64,000 nt of DNA from Phaeobacter sp. G2 (GTDB lineage: Bacteria > Pseudomonadota > Alphaproteobacteria > Rhodobacterales > Rhodobacteraceae), in NCBI GenBank assembly GCA_025163595.1, contig CP104100.1, positions 310,001-374,000 of the forward strand. The letters are read 5' to 3'. Within the stretch, counting starts at the first letter, position 1; each line of letters starts with the position of its first letter. Positions 36,796 through 43,741 of this stretch are shown in pieces. The translations under genes were made by a program, and so were the position numbers. The notes beneath the pieces are model-generated. The model was not told where the DNA came from. It ran no database searches and saw only the letters and a list, made by a program, of their open reading frames with translations.

Positions 36796-36844
36796 CGGAC
36801 ATCAGCCGCGCAAATATGTGAAATCCTGCGATTGTACTGAAGGG

Positions 36845-36875
36845 TTCTGTGACACAGAAAAGGCCGGTTCGAACC
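36845..36875. promoter_or_regulatory. Two palindromes between higA-like gene and RES toxin
   Basis: TTCTGTG-A-CACAGAA (36845-36859) has perfect 7-base arms; GGTTCGAACC (36866-36875) is a perfect 10-base palindrome. They lie in the 236-base gap before the RES gene. The first could be an operator; neither has a T-run, so a terminator is less likely. Confidence 0.4.
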
Positions 36876-37031
36876 CAAGTTCGACCGATGCGACGTCGCT
36901 CTCCAACTGGAGTCATCCAAAGTCTTTGACCTTGGCTTATGACGACATGTGCTCCATAGTTTTTGATGCTCCATCTCCACATTAGCGATTAAAAACATTG
37001 GGGTTTTCTTTCTAAGATGCAGGAACACTGA

Positions 37032-38195
37032 ATGGTTGAACAAGAAGATAGCTGGGAAGATGACAGCGTTAGCCTTTGCGCAAATTGTGCAAAGCACCCA
37101 GAAATATTAGCACTGGTTGAGAGTGACTTGGCGGAAGGCGTGTGTGGCATTTGCGCGTCCGACTCTGCTAAGGTTTTTAACCCTAAGAATTTTCAGAAAA
37201 TGGTGAACCTTTTCAGAGCGTTGATCAGGTTTCATTTTAATGAGGATCAATACAACCACCACTGGGGAGGAACTTCGATCCAGAGCCTGCTCTTATCCGA
37301 AGATAACCCACTGGTGAGCAATGCTACCTCCGATGAATACGCCGATGCTTTTACCATACGAATTGAGGAGGAAGGTGGGGTCTATCCCGATTTTGACAAA
37401 GGTATTTGTCTATATGCAGGCAGCGATGAAGGTGGAATGCGGGGACTTCAATTCTCTCTTCAAGAAACCGTCTGTAAGCCCTTACGGGACATAGAGCAGG
37501 GTCTGACGCACAAGAATTTTCATTTGATCGAACCGGAGATGGAGGCACTATTATCCCGTGTCGAGAATGACCTCGATTATTGGATCGATGAAGGAAGTCT
37601 TTGGTTTCGCTCAAGAACGGGGGTCAGTGAAGAGTCGTATCACGTCGGTGCGGGAGAGGTTACACATATAGCGGTGCCATTCAAAGGTAACGAAATTGGA
37701 GCTCTCCCACCCCCTTCTGCTAACGCAGGCCGGGCAAATCGCCAGGGTGTCTCGGTGCTTTATCTAGCCAGTGATGTTGATACCGCATTATCTGAAATCC
37801 GGCCACATCCTGGGCATTTAATGTCAGTTGGCGGCTTTCGTTCGACAGAACGCTTGCGGATCGCCAGTTTTGATCAATCGATATCGAATTTTGCCTCTTG
37901 CGATCAGCGACTCGACGATTTTTCCATCGTTCATCATGTCGACGCCCTTCTTCGCGCGCCCGTCGTTCCGGAAGAGCGCCATCGTTATGCTGCAACGCAA
38001 CTCTTGTCCGATTGCTTGATACGCCGAGGTTTTGACGGAATAGCATTTGGTAGCTCAGTTGGATCTGGCCGAAATATATGCATTTTTAACGCAGCCAAGT
38101 TCAAATTTGATGAGGACCAGTCTTATGTGAGGCGCGTTGATAGCCTGAGTTACTCGTTTTCTGATGTCGCTATGAAAATTCCATCAGATTTCTAG
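37032..38195 (+). CDS. RES-domain NAD-consuming toxin with N-terminal zinc ribbon (HEPN/RES N-terminal type)
   Basis: A 387-residue protein. The N-terminus has a CxxC...CxxC ribbon (C16, C19, C38, C41), as in the HEPN/RES N-terminal domain, then a helical part (about 50-180). The C-terminal RES domain holds the expected residues: arginine in WFRSRTG (193/195), GRANRQGVSVLYLAS (234-247), E255 in TALSEIR and the RRGFDGIAFGSS strand. RES domains destroy cellular NAD+ and are toxins in MbcTA/ParST-type pairs. No Xre/MbcA partner is adjacent; the orphan HigA is the nearest antitoxin. A role in abortive defence is inferred. Confidence 0.8.
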   Translation: MVEQEDSWEDDSVSLCANCAKHPEILALVESDLAEGVCGICASDSAKVFNPKNFQKMVNLFRALIRFHFNEDQYNHHWGGTSIQSLLLSEDNPLVSNATSDEYADAFTIRIEEEGGVYPDFDKGICLYAGSDEGGMRGLQFSLQETVCKPLRDIEQGLTHKNFHLIEPEMEALLSRVENDLDYWIDEGSLWFRSRTGVSEESYHVGAGEVTHIAVPFKGNEIGALPPPSANAGRANRQGVSVLYLASDVDTALSEIRPHPGHLMSVGGFRSTERLRIASFDQSISNFASCDQRLDDFSIVHHVDALLRAPVVPEERHRYAATQLLSDCLIRRGFDGIAFGSSVGSGRNICIFNAAKFKFDEDQSYVRRVDSLSYSFSDVAMKIPSDF

Positions 38196-38217
38196 GACCG
38201 ACCAACTCAACTTATCC

Positions 38218-39741
38218 CTAATGCGTCATCCCCCGGTCCATCTCGACCTCTCGCTCTTCTAGCTCTGTCTCAACCTCTCTTCGGCGGCCTTCACTAATTT
38301 CAAGCTGGTCTCGAGTTGCCTCCGCAGCTTCCCGTAGTTCGAGCCCTCGCTCAGCAAGCCGTGCAACGCAGCCACGGATGCCGTTTGCGATTGAATGAGC
38401 ACCGACACGCAGGCGGCCAATCCATCCAGCTGGCTCTGCATCCTCGTCGTCGAGCGTTCCTCTAACCCGCTCAATTCCTTTGCTGAGGTTTCGCAGGCCG
38501 TCACCAACCGCTCGACGCAGGCGAGCAAGTCGCGTTCCAAGGCTGTCAGGGGTGTCGTCATCTAATCCTCCTCGATCTTGATGCAGGTCACTGACCTGCC
38601 GCCTAGTGTGCAGGTCCTCAGGCGCGTCTTGGTCGGGTCCAGCACCAGCCACGTCCCGTCCTCCCTGTCGATCCGCGTCAGGCCCAAGTCCGTCATCTCG
38701 GAGTTCGCCAGCATCAGCGTCCAGAGCAAGCTCGCCGTCATCATCGAGACGATCCCCGCCAAGAACGCCCCCGTGATCAGCCAGGGTGAGATCGTCAGCC
38801 AGCTCTTGTTCTGTCGCAGAAAGGTGCGGGTATCGATCTCGATTGTACGCTGCGCGTTGGTCGCAATGCTGTTCAAATCGGTCCTGAAGCTCTCCAGTTG
38901 GGATGCCATCGAGGCGGCGTAGTCCTGCCGGATCGTGTCCAGTTCCGCGTTCAGCTTCTCGCTCAGCCGGGTCGGCTTGCCAGCCTTCATGGAAAATCTC
39001 TCCTTTAAGACGCCAGCGCTCGTCGGTGTCGGGATCGCGGGCAGTTAGGTAGGCTTTGCCGACGCGGGGCAGGTCGAAGCCTGCATCGGCGAGTGCATCG
39101 AGCATGCTAGCGCGGTCAGTAATTAGGCCCACGCTGACCTGATCTAGAACCCACGAATGCAGCTCGTCGCGACCTTGGGCGCGTGTCGGGGTCTCGATGG
39201 TGTCGCGGACCTCTTGGGTGCGCTCCAGCTCCATCGGGTCGGCCCAGCCGTGGCGCTGGTTCATCACGTCGCGCAGGCTGTCGAAGGCTTTCTCATAGCC
39301 CGGCGGCGCGATGTTCAGGCTGCGGCCCGAGGTCAGCTCCAAGCGCGGTGTGCAGAAGTGAAGCTCAACGCGGTCTTCGTGGGTATGTCGGACCCAGAGC
39401 ACCTCATATTGCGTCGGGTCCAGCCCCGCGAAGGCCAGCCGCTCGAAGTGGTCCATGACCTCGGCTTGCTGTTCATCGCTAGGGGCATCCTCGGCGGCAA
39501 AGCTGATCACGCCCGCGCGGTAGGTCCACTGGTGACGGCTGGCGTCGATCAAGGCTTCTGTGCGGTCGGGATTGCCGCGCAAGACCTCCGGCAGCGGGTC
39601 GCGGGTGACGGTCACCGGCTCGCCGTCTGCATCGCGGATCAGGTCGCGGTTGTCGTCATAGGCCAGCACCTTGTCCGCCACGAGGTAGCCGACCGGACCA
39701 GCGCCCGCGCCTTTGCCGTTGCGGAAGAACTTGATCAGCAT
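38218..39741 (-). CDS. mobA: MobA-type relaxase (ColE1/MOB-HEN family)
   Basis: A 507-residue relaxase that would nick the element's oriT and lead the strand into a recipient. The active residues align with those I recall for ColE1 MbeA: nucleophile Y19, and the triad H119-x6-E126-x-H128 (VRHTHEDRVELHF), followed by PRLELTSGRSLNI. MbeA has H-x6-E-x-N at this place, so the third residue is His instead of Asn. The C-terminal half is low-complexity acidic/arginine-rich sequence because the same DNA also encodes mobB and mobD in another frame. It overlaps the mobC stop by 7 bases. Confidence 0.85.
   Translation of the reverse strand: MLIKFFRNGKGAGAGPVGYLVADKVLAYDDNRDLIRDADGEPVTVTRDPLPEVLRGNPDRTEALIDASRHQWTYRAGVISFAAEDAPSDEQQAEVMDHFERLAFAGLDPTQYEVLWVRHTHEDRVELHFCTPRLELTSGRSLNIAPPGYEKAFDSLRDVMNQRHGWADPMELERTQEVRDTIETPTRAQGRDELHSWVLDQVSVGLITDRASMLDALADAGFDLPRVGKAYLTARDPDTDERWRLKGEIFHEGWQADPAEREAERGTGHDPAGLRRLDGIPTGELQDRFEQHCDQRAAYNRDRYPHLSATEQELADDLTLADHGGVLGGDRLDDDGELALDADAGELRDDGLGPDADRQGGRDVAGAGPDQDAPEDLHTRRQVSDLHQDRGGLDDDTPDSLGTRLARLRRAVGDGLRNLSKGIERVRGTLDDEDAEPAGWIGRLRVGAHSIANGIRGCVARLAERGLELREAAEATRDQLEISEGRRREVETELEEREVEMDRGMTH
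38259..38561 (-). CDS. MobD-like protein nested in the relaxase gene
   Basis: A 100-residue helical protein read in a different frame wholly inside mobA. It begins right after the mobB stop, with GAGGAGG five bases before the ATG, so translation is well supported. The heptad-like content (LERDLLACVERLVTACETSA ... LRRQLETSLKLVKAAEERL) fits a coiled coil. In ColE1, mbeD lies after mbeB inside mbeA in the same way; its product is involved in mobilization and entry exclusion. Assignment rests on position more than on sequence. Confidence 0.6.
   Translation of the reverse strand: MTTPLTALERDLLACVERLVTACETSAKELSGLEERSTTRMQSQLDGLAACVSVLIQSQTASVAALHGLLSEGSNYGKLRRQLETSLKLVKAAEERLRQS
38562..38990 (-). 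CDS. MobB-like membrane protein nested in the relaxase gene
   Basis: A 142-residue protein read in another frame inside mobA, with a GGAGAG ribosome site 7 bases before the ATG. A helical, charged N-terminus (about 8-60) precedes one long hydrophobic stretch (about 64-95: WLTISPWLITGAFLAGIV and SMMTASLLWTLML). MbeB of ColE1 and MobB of RSF1010 have this make-up: a domain that binds the relaxase and a membrane anchor that brings it to the transfer channel. The stop is adjacent to the mobD-like start. Confidence 0.72.
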   Translation of the reverse strand: MKAGKPTRLSEKLNAELDTIRQDYAASMASQLESFRTDLNSIATNAQRTIEIDTRTFLRQNKSWLTISPWLITGAFLAGIVSMMTASLLWTLMLANSEMTDLGLTRIDREDGTWLVLDPTKTRLRTCTLGGRSVTCIKIEED

Positions 39742-40208
39742 CGGCGGGCGGCCTCGATGATCTGGGCAAGCTGGCGCTCGATGGTCAGCAGGCGGCGGGC
39801 AACGGTGAGCGCGTCCAGGTCGACACGGCTCACCAGCATCGCGCGGTTCAGCCAGCGGGCGATCTGGTTGAGGTTGCCACCGATGCGCCCGACAGCTAGC
39901 ACCAGCGCTGGGTCAACGCGGGGGATCGGCTTGCGACGGCGGGCTTCGGTCAGGCCAAGCGCCTCGCGCATCAGGGTCGCAGCGGGCAGGCCAGCAGCCT
40001 CGGCCTTGGCGCGCAACTGGGCCTTCTCTGCTGCTGTGCACCGGAAGACGAAGGTCTCGGTCAGCGGCTCTTTGGTGCGGGCTTTTCCCGCGCCGGTGGG
40101 GTTCGAAGGGGAGGCTTGCCGCCCCTCGCAAGGTCCCGTGTCAGCAGCGCCAGCGTATGACATGGGTCGCCTTGCTGTTTGCTCTTCTGTCGGATCGGTA
40201 GCGGTCAT
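39735..40208 (-). CDS. mobC: MobC relaxosome accessory protein
   Basis: A 157-residue protein whose C-terminal half is the MobC domain: TFVFRCTAAEKAQLRAKAEA (ribbon-helix-helix-like) followed by the typical VGRIGGNLNQIARWLNRA. MobC helps melt oriT and recruits the relaxase. The start at 40208 overlaps the stop of the upstream HTH gene (ATGA), and its stop overlaps the relaxase start by 7 bases, so the mob genes form one compact operon. The first 60 residues are low-complexity. Confidence 0.85.
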   Translation of the reverse strand: MTATDPTEEQTARRPMSYAGAADTGPCEGRQASPSNPTGAGKARTKEPLTETFVFRCTAAEKAQLRAKAEAAGLPAATLMREALGLTEARRRKPIPRVDPALVLAVGRIGGNLNQIARWLNRAMLVSRVDLDALTVARRLLTIERQLAQIIEAARRC

Positions 40209-41059
40209 GATCTGAGGCCTGCGGCTTGGATTTGGGCCTCGGTCACCATCTTCGACGCCAGCAACGCCGTGACCTGAGGGGCCGTGATGTGCTTGCACAT
40301 CGGGCTGCGGTCACTGATCCAGCAGGCCAGCCGTGCATTGTGGTCGGCTTGCAGCGCCGCTGTCTTTTCTAGGTCCTCCGCTTGCTTCTCAACATAGGCC
40401 TGCCAGCGCCGCGACTGAAACCAGTTGTCAGAAAAGCAGACCTTGGAGCGGCTGAAACCTGCGCTGTCGGTGGCGTAGGCTTTGACGGCTTGTAGCAAAT
40501 CCTCCGGCCTTATCCCTTCCTTCATGGCCTCTTCGATATGGGCAAGGCAGGCCTCTTTGCCGCGCAATCGGTCGGGCGGATAGGCTCCCAAAATCTTCTC
40601 AGCCTCTTCATACTCCGCCGCCTCGCGTTCGCGCGTAGGTGGTCTATGGACGGTTTTAGGGTGGTTTGGGGGCCGTGGTGGCCCCGGTACCCCGGCCACT
40701 GTGGCCCCCGCTCCGGGTCCAGTCTGGACGGGGTCCACTGTGGCCCCCGTCTCAATCTCGGGCTCAAGCGTGGGTTCCAGCGCTTCCACCTTCGCTAGAT
40801 CGATCCGGTAAACGACGGTGAATCCGTTCTTGCAGGTCCGCGCGCCAGTCTCGATCAGGATACCTTCCCTCAGGAACTCACGCACGGTTCGCTTGACTGT
40901 GGTCTCCCCCAGCTCGGTGTGCCGCTGGATCGTTCCCTTCGAACACCAGATGCCTGAGCCATCGTCGCTCGCCTTATCCGCCAAAAACATGATGATCTGC
41001 TTGCGCGTTGCGCTTCCGAACTTTCGTTCCGCGCATGTGTTCGCAACCCGCCAGCTCAT
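40205..41059 (-). CDS. Helix-turn-helix protein, possible replication initiator
   Basis: A 284-residue protein. The N-terminus (about 1-95) has a winged-helix replication-protein-like region: RKQIIMFLADKASDDGSGIW, then GTIQRHTELGETTVKRTVRE. A proline/glycine linker follows (about 120-165), and a helical C-terminus contains SDNWFQSRRWQAYVEKQ. Such genes stand before mobC in alphaproteobacterial mobilizable elements and plasmids and are annotated as replication or helix-turn-helix proteins. The start at 41059 is preferred over the upstream 41179, which would run through the repeat region. Autonomous replication of this element is unproven. Confidence 0.55.
   Translation of the reverse strand: MSWRVANTCAERKFGSATRKQIIMFLADKASDDGSGIWCSKGTIQRHTELGETTVKRTVREFLREGILIETGARTCKNGFTVVYRIDLAKVEALEPTLEPEIETGATVDPVQTGPGAGATVAGVPGPPRPPNHPKTVHRPPTREREAAEYEEAEKILGAYPPDRLRGKEACLAHIEEAMKEGIRPEDLLQAVKAYATDSAGFSRSKVCFSDNWFQSRRWQAYVEKQAEDLEKTAALQADHNARLACWISDRSPMCKHITAPQVTALLASKMVTEAQIQAAGLRS
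40696..40749. repeat. 15-base direct repeats around a palindrome inside the HTH gene
   Basis: CCACTGTGGCCCCCG occurs at 40696-40710 and 40735-40749, flanking the palindrome GTCCAG-T-CTGGAC (40717-40729). It is in the low-complexity linker of the HTH gene. It could simply be coding repetition, or a candidate oriT/ori element. Confidence 0.35.
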
Positions 41060-41092
41060 TGGAAGGCCCCAAACTGCGCAAAGACGTGCGAA

Positions 41093-41177
41093 TTTTGTAC
41101 AGGTTTTGTACGAGAATTCCGCTGTTTCAGCAGAATTCGGCCCGAAAGCTCGCGGGACTTTCTGCACGCTTCTGCAC
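41093..41177. repeat. TTYTGYAC direct repeats around an inverted repeat at the right end
   Basis: TTTTGTAC occurs at 41093 and 41104 (11 bases apart), and TTCTGCAC at 41160 and 41170 (10 bases apart). Between them is an inverted repeat GAATTC-C-GCTG / CAGC-A-GAATTC at 41114-41138. All lie between the HTH gene and the tRNA. Helical phasing suggests protein-binding sites, either integrase arm sites or iterons. The first pair resembles 28494-28511. Confidence 0.5.
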
Positions 41178-41214
41178 AAAGCCCTGTAAATAAGCCATAT
41201 TTTTCAGGTGTTTT

Positions 41215-41291
41215 TGGTGACCCCGGCAGGATTCGAACCTGCAACCTGCCCCTTAGGAGGGGGCTGCTCTATCCAGTTGAGCCACGGGGCC
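41215..41291 (-). tRNA. tRNA-Arg (anticodon CCU)
   Basis: A complete cloverleaf on the minus strand, 77 bases including encoded CCA. The acceptor is GGCCCCG/CGGGGTC (one G-U pair), the anticodon stem is GCCCC/GGGGC, the loop CTCCTAA has the anticodon at 41255-41257, and the T arm is GCAGG-TTCGAAT-CCTGC. The discriminator is A. The 3' part, up to position 41261, has been replaced by the island's copy; the host's own 3' end (acceptor CGGGGCC, discriminator G) is at 28384-28430. Confidence 0.96.
41221..41261. repeat. Right 41-bp attachment repeat, inside tRNA-Arg
   Basis: Identical over 41 bases to 28390-28430. It runs from inside the acceptor arm through the T arm to the anticodon stem of the tRNA. 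The strand exchange lies somewhere within it. Confidence 0.9.
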
Positions 41292-41460
41292 GGGCTTGTT
41301 TACGCGATAGCAAATCCTCCGGGGTATCACAATGAGGCGTGGCGCCTTGGTTATTGATTATTCGACGGCTTTGTCGCGCTCCTTTCCTGCAACGCCCCAT
41401 TGTACTGGGCGCGCGCACTGGCTAACCTTAAAAGCAGCAGAAAATATGAGGCCTTAGAAC

Positions 41461-42486
41461 GTGACCACGGACCCCAAGCGCCCGCTCACCCTACGTGATG
41501 TATCAGAAGCCACAGGCGTGTCAGAAATGACCGTGAGCCGTGTGTTGCGAAACCGCGGAGATGTTTCTGAAAAGACCCGGGTGAAGGTTCTGACCGCCGC
41601 CAAGGAATTGGGCTATGTGCCCAACAAGATTGCCGGGGCGCTGGCCTCTAAGCGGGTCAATCTGGTGGCGGTGATCATCCCCTCGCTGTCCAATATGGTG
41701 TTTCCCGAGGTGCTGACGGGCATCAATCAGGTGCTGGAAAATACCCCGTTGCAGCCCGTTGTCGGGGTGACGGACTATCAGCCGGAGAAAGAAGAAAAAG
41801 TTCTCTATGAGATGCTGTCCTGGCGGCCCTCTGGGGTGATCATTGCCGGGTTGGAGCATACCGAAGCGGCGCGGGCGATGCTCAATGCCTCGGGTATTCC
41901 GGTGGTGGAGATCATGGACACCGACGGCAAGCCGGTGGATTCGATGGTGGGGATTTCGCATCGCCGGGCCGGCAGTGAGATGGCTAAGGCGATCCTGAAA
42001 GCGGGCTATCGCCATATCGGTTTCATGGGCACCAAAATGCCACTGGATCACCGCGCCCGCAAACGGTTTGAGGGCTTTACCGGAGCCCTGGCCAAAGAAG
42101 GCGTCGAGATCGAAGACCGGGCGTTTTATTCCGGCGGCTCAGCCCTGGCCAAGGGGCGTGAGATGACGCAAGAGATGCTGGAACGCTCTCCTGAGTTGGA
42201 TTTTCTCTATTATTCCAACGATATGATTGGTGCAGGCGGGCTTTTGTATCTGATGGATCAGGGCATTGATGTGCCCGGACAGATTGGTCTTGCTGGCTTT
42301 AACGGGGTTGAGCTGCTGCAGGGCCTGCCGCGCCAATTGGCCACCATGGATGCCTGTCGGCTGGAGATCGGTCGCAAGGCCGCCGAGATTATTGCGGCGC
42401 AATTGGATGATCCCGAGGCGGCGCAAGAACACCATGTGACGCTGACCCCCACCATTTCTTATGGTGACACGCTCAAGCGGCGCTGA
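41461..42486 (+). CDS. LacI-family transcriptional regulator (GntR/gluconate type)
   Basis: A 341-residue regulator. The N-terminal LacI helix-turn-helix is LTLRDVSEATGVSEMTVSRV plus the hinge helix NKIAGALASKRVNLVAVIIP, followed by a periplasmic-binding-protein-like sugar domain. It starts with GTG, with a GAGG site upstream. Its C-terminal domain is most like that of gluconate-responsive members, but no sugar genes are adjacent: the next gene is a DNA glycosylase overlapping by one base (TGATG). So its targets are probably elsewhere. Confidence 0.88.
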   Translation: MTTDPKRPLTLRDVSEATGVSEMTVSRVLRNRGDVSEKTRVKVLTAAKELGYVPNKIAGALASKRVNLVAVIIPSLSNMVFPEVLTGINQVLENTPLQPVVGVTDYQPEKEEKVLYEMLSWRPSGVIIAGLEHTEAARAMLNASGIPVVEIMDTDGKPVDSMVGISHRRAGSEMAKAILKAGYRHIGFMGTKMPLDHRARKRFEGFTGALAKEGVEIEDRAFYSGGSALAKGREMTQEMLERSPELDFLYYSNDMIGAGGLLYLMDQGIDVPGQIGLAGFNGVELLQGLPRQLATMDACRLEIGRKAAEIIAAQLDDPEAAQEHHVTLTPTISYGDTLKRR

Positions 42487-43700
42487 TGGCTCTGCCACGT
42501 CTTGAAAATGCGGTGGCGCGGCGGCTGTTTATGGATCGCCACGCCCTGTTGGAACAGCCAAGCGGGGCCTCCAAAGGCGGGGACCTGTTGCAGCTGATAT
42601 CCCGGCTGGGATTTGTGCAGCTCGACAGTATCAATACTGTGGCGCGGGCCCATGATATGATCCTCTATTCCCGCCGCCCCAGCTATCGTGCCAAACATCT
42701 GACGGATCTCTATCATGGCGGCGGGGCGCTGTTTGAGCACTGGACCCATGATGCGGCGATGATCCCGCTGGCGTTTTATCCGCAGTGGCATCTGCGGTTT
42801 CAGCGCGACGAGGCGCTGCTGCGCAAACGCTGGCGCAATTGGCGCCGTGACGGGTTTGAGCAGCAGTTTGACACGGTGTTGACCCATATTCGGGACCATG
42901 GGCCGGTCAGCTCGTCGGATTTGGGCAAGGGCGAGAAAAAGAGCTCGGGCGGCTGGTGGGACTGGCACCCGTCCAAGACGGCGCTGGAGTATCTGTGGCG
43001 CACCGGCGCGCTGACCGTTGTTGGGCGGTCCGGCTTTCAAAAACGCTATGACCTGACAGAGCGGGTGATTGACGAGGCGCTGCATGCGCCTGCGGCGCCG
43101 CTGGATCCGGCGCCGACGGTGGATTGGCTGTGCTCACAGGCGCTGGACCGGCTTGGCTTTGCCACCTCAGGTGAGCTGGCGGCATTTTGGGACACTGCCA
43201 GTGCTGCTGAGGCGCGGCAGTGGTGCCAACAGGCCAAGGCGCGCGATGAGATCGAAGAGATCGAGGTCGAGGCGGCAGACGGCAGCCTGCGCAAATGCTT
43301 TGCCCGACCGGGCACAGTGGATCAGGCGGCAGAGCTGGCACCTGCGCCGGGCCGGATGCGGGTTCTCAGCCCCTTTGACCCGATGCTGCGGGATCGCAAA
43401 CGGGCTGAACGGCTGTTTGGGTTTTATTACCGCATCGAAGTTTTCACTCCGGCCCCCAAACGCATCTATGGCTATTATGTCTTTCCCCTGATTGAGGGGC
43501 AGCGCATGGTCGGGCGCATCGACATGAAGGCGGATCGCCCGGCTGAGTGTCTGCGGGTAAGTGCGCTATGGCCGGAGCGCGGCGTTACATTCACCCCTGC
43601 GCGCATCAAACGGTTAGAGGCCGAGCTGGAGCGCACCGCCCGTTTTGCCGGGCTTGGAACCGTTGACTTTGCAGCAGACTGGCTGCGAGAGCCGGTCTGA
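42486..43700 (+). CDS. YcaQ-family winged-helix DNA glycosylase (interstrand crosslink repair)
   Basis: A 404-residue protein of the HTH_42/AlkZ-YcaQ family. The catalytic QxD-type element is GFVQLDSINTVARAHDMILY (about 38-57), and YGYYVFPLIEGQRMVGRIDMKAD is the conserved C-terminal signature. Relatives (AlkZ, YcaQ) unhook DNA crosslinks by base excision. The start overlaps the LacI stop by one base. Confidence 0.88.
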   Translation: MALPRLENAVARRLFMDRHALLEQPSGASKGGDLLQLISRLGFVQLDSINTVARAHDMILYSRRPSYRAKHLTDLYHGGGALFEHWTHDAAMIPLAFYPQWHLRFQRDEALLRKRWRNWRRDGFEQQFDTVLTHIRDHGPVSSSDLGKGEKKSSGGWWDWHPSKTALEYLWRTGALTVVGRSGFQKRYDLTERVIDEALHAPAAPLDPAPTVDWLCSQALDRLGFATSGELAAFWDTASAAEARQWCQQAKARDEIEEIEVEAADGSLRKCFARPGTVDQAAELAPAPGRMRVLSPFDPMLRDRKRAERLFGFYYRIEVFTPAPKRIYGYYVFPLIEGQRMVGRIDMKADRPAECLRVSALWPERGVTFTPARIKRLEAELERTARFAGLGTVDFAADWLREPV

Positions 43701-43741
43701 TCCATCGGATGAGTGTTTTGGGTGAGTGCTATGAGTGAGCG

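Larger units (their letters stand above)
28390..41220. mobile_element. Integrative mobilizable element in tRNA-Arg(CCU), 12,831 bp
   Basis: Bounded by the 41-bp direct repeats at 28390-28430 and 41221-41261. Modules left to right: frameshifted tyrosine integrase, AlpA/Xis-like protein, phage-type repressor, two unknown proteins, a Fic-STAND-helical protein operon, orphan HigA, RES toxin, then the mobilization genes mobA (with nested mobB and mobD), mobC and a replication-like HTH gene reading leftward. It carries no type IV secretion genes, so transfer would need a helper. The cargo 29.8-38.2 kb is visibly more AT-rich than the mob region and the host flanks. Confidence 0.9.

Noticed and set aside
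36860..36890. tRNA remnant (GGTTCGAACCC resembles a T loop)
   Set aside because: Flanking bases do not form a T stem or acceptor arm; treated as a palindrome only.
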